A stretch of 64,000 nucleotides of DNA from Argyresthia goedartella (Eukaryota; Arthropoda; Insecta; Lepidoptera; Argyresthiidae), in assembly GCA_949825045.1 (NCBI GenBank), contig OX463824.1, positions 29,048,001 to 29,112,000 on the forward strand, given 5' to 3'. Within the stretch, counting starts at the first letter, position 1. Each line of letters opens with the position of its first letter. Shown piece by piece: positions 34,345 through 46,400 of this stretch. A model generated the notes under the pieces. That model worked only from the letters and a program-made list of their open reading frames with translations. It was not told the origin of the DNA and ran no database searches. Made by a program: the position numbers and the translations under genes.

Positions 34345-35190
34345 CTGGCTTGACATACACGGCTGGCACATTCCAAAGCATAACATTAAACCGAATAACA
34401 CGCAGTAAACATACGGAGTATGGAATAGTTAGTCTCATTTGATCGTTATTATGATATTGAACCTCTTTATTTAGGTAAGTTCCTAAGTTCATCAAATTGT
34501 GTTGATGACAAGTCGATATCTGTCTGGTCAGTAAGTATTTAACAACAATTTTATTTGAGCGGTATAAGTAGCGAAACCACTGGTCATCGTCATCAACTCA
34601 TGACGTCTCATGAGCAATATGAGAGCACACCAAAGATGCTCTCAATAGCCAAAAATCGTAATTGTGGCAACATAATCATCAGGTACTCCGACCACAAGAA
34701 AATAAAGCACTTGGAACAAATTGGTTTTCTTATTTGTCAGGCTGAATTTTCAAACTATGGATAAAAAAGTTAAAGGCTTCCTAAATTTTTGAATTTAGTA
34801 GATGTAATTAAGGGTGTCTTACTGTAAAGGTATTACATGCTCCCTCTATGGATATTACTTTAGCGTATTTTTTGCTGTAATCTATTATATTATTTTTTGC
34901 CGTCAGTACATTGAGCGAAACCATTCACATCAACATAGCCTGCTATCTCTGTACTAAGGCCCACTACTTCAGACGCGAGTCAACACTATTCTCTAACTAA
35001 ATTCAGTAGAATCTGAACTACCTCGTTCATTAGAAAAACTGGTTTTAGCGAAGACAATGTAAACTTAAGTTTGGTTTCAAAGTTAGGTACTAAGAAACCA
35101 TGCTCGCTTAATAAGAAATTGAATAAAGCGAAGAACTGCTTATAGCGAACTATTCCGAACCTGTTGGACCGGTGAAAACGTACTTCGTTT
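34345..35190. other. Unassigned sequence between Tc1-like copy A and the minisatellite
   Basis: AT-rich; one 69-codon ORF at 34555-34764 has no recognised features. No splice-bounded exon or repeat family identified. Confidence 0.4.
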
Positions 35191-35200
35191 AATAAACAAT

Positions 35201-35560
35201 AGCACGCCACCCCGCTCTCCGCCACCCCGCTCTCCGCCACCCCGCTCTCCGCTTCCCGTGCGCCCCACCCTCCACCCCGCTCTCCGCTTCCCGTGCGCCC
35301 CACCCTTTTATAAACTTACGCATGAACAATAGCACGCCACCCCGCTCTCCGCCACCCCGCTCTCCGCCACCCCGCTCTCCGCTTCCCGTGCGCCCCACCC
35401 TCCACCCCGCTCTCCGCTTCCCGTGCGCCCCACCCTTTTATAAACTTACGCATGAACAATAGCACGCCACCCTGCTCTCCGCCACCCCGCTCTCCGCTTC
35501 CCGTGCGCCCCACCCTCCACCCCGCTCTCCGCTTCCCGTGCGCCCCACCCTTTTCCCTTT
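35201..35560. repeat. Nested GC-rich minisatellite, 130-bp higher-order units
   Basis: AGCACGCCACC recurs at 35201, 35331 and 35461, exactly 130 bp apart. Within each unit, CCACCCCGCTCTCCG (15 bp) and GCTTCCCGTGCGCCCCACC subunits repeat. The third unit is shorter, with one less inner copy and a C-to-T change. The minus strand is very G-rich and could form quadruplexes. The long minus-strand ORFs (GKRRAGWR repeats) are products of the repeat, not genes. Confidence 0.9.
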
Positions 35561-36415
35561 TCCTACGCAATTTGATTGGCGCTTGTGAATCAAACAACAA
35601 CACAAATAAACATGTACCTAGTCGATCCATAAGTTCTGTCACAAATATTTTGCCGCATAGTAAATAATACCAAGTTTATTTTTATTTAATACTATATATG
35701 GTTTGATAGCTCATTAAATACTGATAAATTAGAACGATTATTGGATTTAAATGCTTAAAGCCATATTACACAAATGCTAGTTTCTTCAGAGATTTTGCAC
35801 TTTTTTAACCAATCAAAAATACGGACGTGATTCACTTTATATTTTTTCCATGACTCTTAAAACCTTTCAAACTTACGTGAGATTTTAGTCAGAACCCTCC
35901 CTGAACCCGTTACCTTCATTTTGAAGCAAAAGATAACTAAGTCTGGGTAAAACTAATTTTCATATTCACATTTTACGTAGTGTACTTGTTGCCCACAAGA
36001 TCATTTTTATACGTTTTTTTGAAAACGTAAAAAGTACGTAAAGTTCTCTTTGGGAGCAGTTGGAACTGAAAGCTAACAGAAAATCAAATGCTAGTTGTTA
36101 AGCATGGTCTAAAATCGAGGTTTTAGAATAAATAAAAAAACCTTGTTGGTTATCTGGAAGACTGTTTTTTTATTAAATTTGTGGTAAGTGGTATTTTTGT
36201 CAGTTGCGGCGTGTTTTGGGTTCGCGATTGTCTCAAGTTATAAGGTTTTTTTGTCATATTGCGATAATCGTACAAAATGTATTGTATTGCAATTTGATTC
36301 GTATAAAATAAGCTTTTTAATCATGTATAATACGAATAAGAAAAAGTTTATTGCTGAGTTTTATCTATCAAAAACCTTGTGACAGAACTTAAGGACCGAC
36401 TAGGTATATGTCAAC
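35561..36415. other. AT-rich sequence, nothing recognised
   Basis: No exon, repeat family or long ORF could be supported. Confidence 0.4.
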
Positions 36416-36417
36416 GT

Positions 36418-36765
36418 ATGATTGTCAAAACCGTTAGTTGATAAATTAACGTTTTTTCTCTCGTAAGTTGGTCAACTATCGACAGATAGTAAACTGTGGC
36501 GTACTGCTTACTATATGACGCGTTTGTTGATAAACTAACGGTTAAAACCATTAAATAGGAAATTGGTTTAAACTTGAATTGCAACCGAAATACCAAAGCA
36601 AACACTGCGGTAGCTTAGGTGAAGACTAGAGATTAGTCCTCGTGTTAGGTTGACATGTAAGAACAAAAGAAACGTAAATTCTAAACCCTGTCGGTCTGGT
36701 TTACTCTCTGTCGATAGTTGAACAACTAACGCGTTAGTTTATCAACTAACGATTTTGACTATCTT
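36418..36765. mobile_element. Fold-back MITE with about 75-bp inverted ends
   Basis: GTCAAAACCGTTAGTTGATAAA (left) and the complement of ...TTTATCAACTAACGATTTTGAC (right) pair, followed inward by CAACTATCGACAG/CTGTCGATAGTTG and GTAAAC/GTTTAC blocks. The centre holds a short form of the CGGTAGCTTAGGTGAAG repeat at about 36606-36660. Confidence 0.7.
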
Positions 36766-36768
36766 ACG

Positions 36769-36967
36769 GTGTCATATAATCAGGCACATACATTGCTTCT
36801 GACCCTACTCGAGAATACCGTGTCGTGAAAACCAGAAACTGCGACAAAACACACCTATAAACATCCAAAAACTGTTTTTCTTTTTTCTTTATCCCCATCG
36901 GGGATCGAAACCGGGACCTCTCGCATGGTAGGCAGAGCCACAACCACAGCGCCACAGATGTCGTCAC
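36769..36967 (-). mobile_element. tRNA-derived SINE, family 2 (copy A)
   Basis: Minus strand: GACGACATCTGTGGC...GTGG head, B-box-like GGTTTCGATCCCC, body TTTCTGGTTTTCACGACAC, and 3' end AGAAGCAATGTATGTG. Further copies at 40238-40427 (minus) and 51931-52121 (plus). Confidence 0.8.
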
Positions 36968-37257
36968 CACAGTCATTGTTTTAAATCTGTTGTGACGTCG
37001 CAAGGTTAAAGTTGACAGGAGCGCAAAATGTGCCCCATTAAGCTAAAGTTTTAAATGTTTACAATATCAAGCTTAAATTATCCAGTCTAGTGTTTACGCC
37101 AAACGGTTAGTGCGAACAAATATCGCCGGCCCCTTGAGTTTCCTTATAACCGGATACTACTGTAGCCCACTAGTGATGTAGCGACGTCGCGGCCCTTATA
37201 ATAGCAATAACTAACTCGAATGATTTCCTCTGCCCCACCCGCCCCTCATCATCTGCA

Positions 37258-37428
37258 TCAGTCGTAGATGTACTTCAGTTTTCTAAGCTTGAAGTACTGT
37301 TGCATGACGTCTTCGGTCACGGCCGCCCGCCGCTGCTGGTAGCTTGTGACGATGGGCGTAATGGTATCGATGCAGAGCTTCTTTAGTTCGCCGGTGAGCA
37401 GTTGTCCTGACTCGTACGCTTTCTTTAC
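37258..37428 (-). CDS. WARS1: WARS1 exon 8 (C-terminus)
   Basis: 171 bp after CCCGCAG|. Encodes the helical C-terminal anticodon-binding part ([12 protein letters not shown] ... RKLKYIYD) and the TGA at 37260-37258. Confidence 0.95.
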   Translation of the reverse strand, partial: VKKAYESGQLLTGELKKLCIDTITPIVTSYQQRRAAVTEDVMQQYFKLRKLKYIYD

Positions 37429-40400
37429 CTGCGGGTTTTGGGTGAAATGTGATTAGAAATAGACATAGATATACTATTCACAACAAAACTCACAAGTATA
37501 TCAACAGGAAAGTTTATATGGCAGGAAAATGAGACGAAGTTGTGGAAAAAACACATAGGTACATAAAAGAGAACGGACGATGATGTACGCATGTTTCGTT
37601 AGTGAAATGGCTCCAACTCAGCATATAATGCTACAGCGGAGCTGTCGCGCTGATTTTCAGACGGAACCCTTCGATATCCGTGCAGGCACCGCTCAACGAT
37701 ATACCAACGGTATTATCAAAGATAGATATATGTATAGATAGATAGATATACAATAGAGAGATGAAATATATAATGATCATGTGAGTACAGATGTAGTGAA
37801 TAATCCTTTCCTTTCGTATTTTCTCGAAAATGTTCGTTTTTGTATTACTACTTCACCGCACTCAGTACCCATCGAGACAACGTAGGGAACGGTCGCATTA
37901 CAAGAGGAAGTATCTATATAGAGTAGTTCATACCACAGAAATATTTTGTTGATATTTATGTTAGATTTTGTGACAAACTTCATGGACTCGTGTATTAATG
38001 CAGGCCACCTCTATTTTTTTTTTGACTTTACATTTCACTCTTGTCTGTCATTTTTGTAAATAATAAACATTGTTTTTATTCGATCCACATTAACAATTTA
38101 TAACAGACATGCCGAAAGCACTAAGAAAAGGGAAACGTTTAGATCGGCAAGCCTGCGAAGTTATTTTCAATATTTATTTATATTTCTTAACTGAAAATGA
38201 TAAATTCAAACATACCAACTATACTGCTTACTTTTGTAAAGTCCAAAAACGAGCTTCGGAGGCCAGTGGAATTTCTCAACGAACAGTAAATAAAATATTG
38301 CAAAAAGAATACATAAATCAATCCACCTCCAATAGTCCGAAGTCGGCAAAGTTGGGTAGACCAAATAAATTATTTTGTCTATGTCTTGACGATTTTGACC
38401 ACAACGTTATACGCCGATTAGTGTATAATTTCCATTTGATATACAAACAAGTACCTACAATTAAAGCCCTGAAGTCCAAGTTATCCGAAGCCATAAATTT
38501 TAAGGGATGTGACTTTACGCTAAGAAAAATTGAAAACAACAGAAAATTACTTATCGAGAAAGATGATGTTCGTTTAAAAAGAGTAAAGTTTTTAGCCGCG
38601 ATAAAAAAGTACAGATTGCAAGGGAGAGAGATTGTTTATATGGATGAAACATACATCCATACCTCACATTTGGCAGGTAAAAGCTGGGCTGACTCGTCAG
38701 AAAACGGAGTGAAACAGTTAATTTCTAAAGGACAACGTCTTATAATAGTGCACGCTGGTAGTAGAAAGGGGTTTATACCTGGGGCATTGTTAATGTATCA
38801 GTCTACTGATAAAACAGGTGACTATCACAACGCGATGAACAATGAAAACTATGAAAAATGGCTTCGTAATCAACTCATTCCAAACTTAGCTCCACATTCG
38901 GTACTAGTAGTAGATAATGCTGCATATCATAATAAGTACGTAGAAAAACCTCCTAATTCAAATACCAGGAAGCAAGACATGATTGATTGGCTATCCAAAC
39001 ATAACGTTCCGATTGATCCGTCATTAACAAAACTTGAAATATATGAAATTATTTGCAAGTACAAACAAGACTTTGTAGAATACTCTATAGATAAACTTAT
39101 GAACGAATATGGACACAGCGTACTAAGATTGCCACCATATCATCCTGATTTCAATCCGATTGAAAACATATGGTCTCAAATAAAGGGATACGTATCCAAA
39201 AGAAACATCAGTATGAATATGACTACTGTGAAACAATTGGTACAGGAAAAGGTTAATATAATTGGTTCCGATGTTTGGGCCAAAGTATGTGACCACGCCA
39301 TCAAATGCGAAAACGAGTACCGAAAACACGAACCTGAGTTGGAAAATTATATGGCTAGTTTTGTAATCACCGTTCATGAAAACTCTGACGATGATACACC
39401 AGAAAATAGTTCTGATTCTGACTGTGATATGGAAGTTGGAAGTATTGTTTCGCATCACACTGTCCACCCCGCTCCTCCTCCTCTTATCCCGCTGTCATAA
39501 TCGAAGTCGTTCATCCAATCAGAAAATCATATGTATTTATATTAATTTCTCTGCTGGTTTGTTTTGTTTTATGTTGAGGTGTCTTTTTTGTTATGTCATA
39601 GTATTTTTAATTAATTACAAAAATTTATTGTTATAAAAAAGGTCTGCAAAATCCTACTGTAGTTTTGACTTATAGTTAGACTTTTGGGGTTCCAATCCTT
39701 ATAGAATCATTAGATCATCCCAACCGGAATTTGGTTTTTATCAGTGCGTTTTATTGAAATAAAACGTCCTCAGTAACTAGTTATATTTTTGTTTACCTAA
39801 CGAATTCTTTATATGATAGAATCGTGGTGGTTTTAACATCTCAGTGTAATATACGTCAAACGGGCAAATTGACATTTGACATTGATAAATAAAGTATGCG
39901 ATTTATTTGATACCTACACGTAATTTAATAATACAATAATTCATAGACACATCGGCACCATTCGGGTGTTATCGTTGTTCCGAGTTTTGCCGATAGGAAA
40001 GGATTATTCATTACATCTGTACAGTGATTGTGCTTGTAAGTGAGTGTGTAAGTGCTTAGAGTTATTTGGTTACAATAAATTTTGTTAGTTACTATAGTTC
40101 GCGGCAGAATGGGATGGCAATCGGGGAAAACATGGCAAAAGAGTGTTTAACTAAATCCGCATATAAACCCACTAATACATCCCACTGTGATCTTTGAGGA
40201 CGATAGGGAAGCCCCAACTTACTTAAATCCCAAATATCCTGTCGCGAACTTTACATTGCTTCTGCCCCACACAAGGACACTTTGTTTCGTGGTACCCAGA
40301 AATAGCGACGACACAAACATGTAAAAATCCACGACCTGGGAATTTTTAACCACCCCAGCCTAGATGCAAACCCTGGACCTCTCATTTGGAAGCATAGCCA

Positions 40401-43400
40401 CGACCGCAACCACCACAGAGGTCGTCAGATTAAAGCAAGCGTCTAGAACTGAGCGCCCAGCTAACGAACGTATGAGCTCTACTTATCGTCGGAGCGACTG
40501 TGGGTCAGTCTTCTCTATCACAGGAGTTGTGATTTACTACCAACTTAACTAAGTCTAAGCGCCGGTTACGGCATTGTGAAATCCAATAAGTTGATCCTTA
40601 AAAATGGCAACAAATATAATGATCACCAAATATATTTTTTCCTACCCAAAATGGGTAAGTGATCACCAAAAGCTGCAGAAAATATCAGGGCAAAATGCTG
40701 CGGCAGCTTAGGTGAAGGGTAAAGGGGGTGAGCGAAGCGAAGGCCCCTTTATCCTTCGTGTTAGGTTGAACATGTAAGCGCAACAAAAAAATACTAAAAA
40801 CATAGCAGACAAAACATTAAAATAAGTTTGGTAATCATTTATCCAAACACAAATTGGCGGTCGTTTACTAATTCTGGCGGTCGTTTCGAATTTATTGGTA
40901 GTAAAATAGGTGCGTTTTTGGTGATCGTTTAAACATAAGCCCTTAAGAATCGTTTTGTCATGTTCTTTTTTGTGACGTGTGCGGAGACAGAACGATACTT
41001 ATATATAAGTTTTTGATTAGTGAAATTCACAATTCAGAAATCGGAGGCATGTCACCTGCATCATAACATTCGTGAGACAAATTCATTTTGTTACCGCCGC
41101 CTTTGGTCGCGACGCCTTGGCAAGTGCGGCCTCTTGTCAAAGGATTACACCCGCAAGTGAATTTGGTGTTTAGCACCGTAGTGAAAGGTTGTGTTTGTTG
41201 ACTCTGCTGCATATACGAAATTATTTTTTCGATCTTGTTCGGACGGTTAAGTGCCTCAAGATAAGACTTTAACCATTGGTCTGTCACGTAATCAAATATG
41301 ATTGCGTAAAAAAGGGTCAGACATGACACGTAATCAAATATGACCGCGGTCTGAAGTAGGCATCCTGATTTCAAATTAGAATTTAGAATGTATTGCTGAG
41401 CTAAACTGGACTTAACTATTTTTATTGGTTTAGCTTATTTAATATTCTTTCCAACCATGTAACATTCAGGTGTAGGTCCCATAGAAAAAACAGAGTTATC
41501 GTCTTTTTTTTTAAACGGGCCGCAGCGCGCCGTGACATGGCAGCCATGTGAACAAATAGCAAACATACGGGCGTTTTGTAAAACATTTTTCAAGATTCAA
41601 GATTCTTTTTTTTTAATATAAATAAATAAATAATCTTATTCAACGTCAAAATTATACTTACTTATACAAGTCAATTTTTTGTATAAAAAAGAGACTACAC
41701 CGTACATAATAACCACAATTGCGTGCGGGTATACCGACACTATCTAGGCGACTTCACGTTACAGGTTACGCTACACAGCACATAATGCAACAAAATTAGG
41801 CAAAGTTCTCTTGCCATGTGGATGATCTCACCTCCGCCAGTTTGTCGTCGTCTTCGAGGAAGAAGGTCAGGTACCGGTAGGAGATGTCGACCTCCGTGTC
41901 GCCTCCTTGCTCGCGATGCTCCTCCACCGTCGCCTTGCCGCCCGAGAACGCGTACTTGTTGATCTGGGGATCACAGACAAGGCGTCAATGGATGTCGACC
42001 ATGATTAGGACTCTACTGTTCTGATGGACTGGTCTGGCTACCTAATATGAGAGGAGACAAGACGACCCGAATGGCCGAGTCGGCAGCGACCCTGCCTACG
42101 AAGCCAAGGGTCCCGGGTTCGAGTCCCGGTGGGGGTAAATATTTGTTTGATGAGAACAAATATTAGTACCCTAGTCATGGTTGTTTATCTATCTAAGCAT
42201 AATATTTATGTATATAAGTATGTGTATCGTTGTCTAGTACCCAAGATTCAGGGAATCCTAGTTTGGGGCTAGATCAATGCGTGTCAATAGTGTCCAAGGT
42301 ATTATTATTATTAAGAGAAACTCTAAGCGGCCAATGGAAAACTCAGTATATATTCCAACAAAAAATAAACAAACTGTGAGCTGGAGACCTCGCGAGCGAT
42401 ACAGGAAATTTGCGTTTAATTGCATTATTTTCTAACCCCTCACATCCCCGAACCCTTGAAGTTTATCGCGTGAACTAGTGGAATTACTACAAAACGGTCA
42501 AGTGCGAGTCGGACCCGTGCACAAAGGGTTCCCCCTACTACCGCACATTGATATTAGATGAGTTGATGGGTGTTATTTAAAACAGTATTTAGGCATTTAT
42601 TACTCGAAATATTCAATTAGTTTCTTAAAATAGGCTAAAATTTCTTTTCATAAAACAAAAAGAACTACGGTAGATTTAGCATCCTCCATTATCGAACCAG
42701 CTGATAAAATTTGACGAGAATCGGTGGAGAAATGCAGAGGAGACCTGCAGAGGAGACCAGCCGGAAATACGAACATCCGGACATACGAAAGCATTTTTGC
42801 CCAAGCTGAAACGGAGACGCTTCGCACGCTCGTTCAATAAGTAAATTACACATAAAAATATTTTGGTCTAACCTGGTTTACATCAGGCTGACCTGACCTC
42901 GTATTAGGGCATGCACCCGGGTATACCCGGTTCCTAACTAACCGGGTATACCCGGGTATACCAAGGTCTCGAAAGACCCGGTTCTGAAGAAGCATACCCG
43001 GTTCCCCCGGTTCTTGAAAAATACTAAAATTAACTACTAAAATGGAAAATTCTTTAAAGAAAAGGTACTCACTTCAATACTTAACGAACCCGGACCAATA
43101 ATTTGCTGATTTTCTAAATGAAGATTTGGCTGTATTTCCTCGGCCCTCTTGCGATGAAATGTGCAGGGGTATCGTTAATCTCGTACAGCCATTGTCAATG
43201 ATCGAACAATGCGATATATGTGAGCATGTTGAAGATGAGGTGGGAAATGCAGATGAAGTCGATGTAATTCTTGTCCCAGACCCGATTATGTCCAAAAAGA
43301 TGAGCTTGATATAGAGATGCAAAAAGCTACAGCCGTAAAAAGTAATAAGACGAGACATCAAGACCGCGACGCCTACTTTACAACAGTCAAAATAGAAATG

Positions 43401-46400
43401 GCATTGTTTGAAAACGGTGGAAGTCGTGGTAAAAACCTTTTACTAGCATATAACTATTTAAGAACCATACCACCAACAAGTGTAGAGCCTGAAAGAATTT
43501 TCTCCTCAGCGGGCTACATTTGCAATCGCTTGCGCAGCTCGTTAAGTGACAGGAGCCTAGATGTGATAAGTTACTTACGATCTCACTACCAAGAAAAAAA
43601 TATTTCCAATAAAGCTAATCATTAAAATTAAAACGAAAATATGGTGATTTGTTGCTTTAGGTAATAAAAAATAAATTATTTGTTGTGTTTTATCATGTTG
43701 CTGTTACTCATACGAGTATAAAAAGATGATTTATGCTGATTTATTTAAAAGACTGATTAATGTGTAGTTAAAGCTTTTTGAGTACCTATAATATTCCTGT
43801 TATATAATGAGAAAAATGACTGTTTGAAACTATATAGCGTCCTAATAAATGTTGATTTGATATAATTTGCCAACTTTCTTATTTCATACCTCGTAATAAC
43901 GTTATATACTTTCAGTTTCTGTGTGATTTATTTGATATTACAGTTTTATGAGCCGGAACCGGGTGCACCCGGTGTACCCGGTTCTGACGGCTCCCAGAAC
44001 CGGGTCTCAAAAATCTGGAACCGTGACCGGTTCTGCATGCCCTAGTAGGTATGTAAAGTTACCTATATACTCATCTATGTACTACCTATATATTATATAA
44101 AAATCAGCGTTTTCTTCCTTGGGAGTAAACTTATTGCTGAGTTCGTACCTTTTTCAAAGGATTGTACACAATACACAATAACTTAGTCTTATTAAATTGT
44201 TATTGCTAGCTTAAACGTATACTATATATAGTTATAAGTGTGGTTTTATAAGTAATTGTTAAAATATTAAGTTCTATTTTTCTTAATTTTATTTGCAGTG
44301 CATTTTTTTTTGTTATAATGTCATGTTGCCATGTAATGTGTACTAAATTTTGAAATAAATGTATTTTTTTTCTCTCTCTCTCTCTCTCTCACACACACAT
44401 CATTGATATCTCTAGAGCAGAGAAATGGCGAGTTCAAAAATGGTATTGAGTGACACACTCACTTTATTCTTGATTTGTTTCGGCGTGTCGCTGAGGAAGA
44501 TGCTCGCGTTGGGATCGCTGGCAGACATCTTGTGCTGCGCGCCCTGCAGCGCCGGCAGGAACGAGGAGTGGATCAGGGCCGGCTTGGGCATCTTCAGCCG
44601 GGCGGCGACGTCGCGGCTCATGCGGAAGTAGGGGTCCTGGTCGATGGCGCAGGGGACTAGGACTGGCAACTGGGAGTGAAAGAGGGAGTGAAAACACTAC
44701 TCAGACATGTTCAGTTCAAAGATTTATTCATAATAGCGCAAAAATTTAGACTTAATGGACGTCATAACATAATCAAGCAAGCATAATATAACATTAAGTA
44801 GGTGCCTAATTATTACATAGTACATAATAATAATGAACTGGTTTAACGCCAGATGTGTCGGTGTATTGTAAAGTCATTAATTTTGTAGTAGGCCTTTATG
44901 CACAAAGTGTGCTTTATACATTTTTTGAATCGAGCTTCAGTTAAGTTTTGTATTACTTGTGGAACTTCATTGTAGAAGCGTATACAGTGTCTCATAAAAT
45001 AACTGCTAACTTTAAGTTTGAACATTGGAAAAGAAAGTTTATGTTTTTATGTATGTATGTATTCTATGTAGTGTATTGTATGCATGTAGTTATTCCGAAA
45101 AGATATCACTCCGACAATGTATGCATGTCAAACCGTTAAATTGTGAACTGGCACGGAATATCAGGGCGAAGCTGTGGGTCAGGTTAGATGCAGGATAAAG
45201 GGGATGAGCAAAGCGAGCCACCTTTATCCTACGTGTTAGGTTGTCATGTCAAAACGAAAGAAATAATATTTCTTGTCGAAATAGTGTCATCTCGGAGTAT
45301 TGACCCGTCGGAGTAGTTTTACTTTGGGGAAAAGAATAATAAGTACAGTTCGCGCCAAGTTTCTTTGGCTCCGAGCGAGATGACCAGACCTATAACGTTA
45401 TTATCCTCATAACGTTATGCATGTTAGCGCTATGGAAGGCGTCTTATAACATTATAATTTCATAACATTGTATGGCTATAACGTTATTATCTTAGTTTTA
45501 TAGCGCTATATTCAGTAGCTCTATGCATAAAATAACGTTACATATAACGTTATCATAACGTTATAGGGCATCTCTTTCACGCCTACACTCCTACGTTATA
45601 GTTCATTTTTTATATAGTCCATTGCGCGCGTGAGTAGTGTAGGTACTTAAATAACACACAGCAGACATAGCGTACGGCAACAGCGCAATAACTTTGTTCA
45701 TAAAGTTATTTAGATTTCATTATGTTTCTCCTACAGTTTTGTTTTCATAACTTTATAATAGCGCTACAATAACGAAACGAATTGATTATAACGTTACATA
45801 ACACAATATAGCGTTATATTTTATAACGTTATGAAGGTCTGGAGCTAACACCTCTCTCTCACCCCACCGTACCCATGCCGTACCCTATGCGAGAAAGAGA
45901 TGTCATAGATCGCTCAGACACAAGACACTTGGGCCGACCTGTGAATACATTGCCGCTGGCCACGGGGCATGTCGTGGAAAACAGAAACACGTCTCAAATA
46001 AAAGTAAAACCAAAATTAAGTATTGAATTAACGTCAATGCGGGAATAGGTAATGGTATGTTTATATGATCGAATGTAGTATAATGACTTGCTGTGAATCG
46101 TTTCGATATGCATGATAATTGTGTTGGCATGGCTACATTTTACACTATCAACTTGCTCCATACATGGTTATCAGCAGATTATTTTAGCACAAATTAAACA
46201 ATAGATAACATAATTCACCAGAGAGATTAAAAAGGTCATCAGTTTTTTAATTACAGTCTATTGTTGTTTTAATAAGTAAATAAATATAATGTACTCACAA
46301 TTTTATTCCCGAATATGAAGGGGAAACTCGTAGAGAAAGCAGGCGCTGCTTCTATCGAGGGGAAGCTCACTTTGCCAATGACGTCGGAGTCGCCGAACCC

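Noticed and set aside
35189..35642. Arg/Gly/Trp-rich ORFs across the minisatellite
   Set aside because: The reading frames only mirror the repeat unit on both strands; no start context, splice site or non-repeat sequence.
44425..44697. ORFs on the plus strand and in other frames over WARS1 exon 6
   Set aside because: Shadows of a GC-rich exon; only one frame has the KMSAS motif and joins neighbouring exons.
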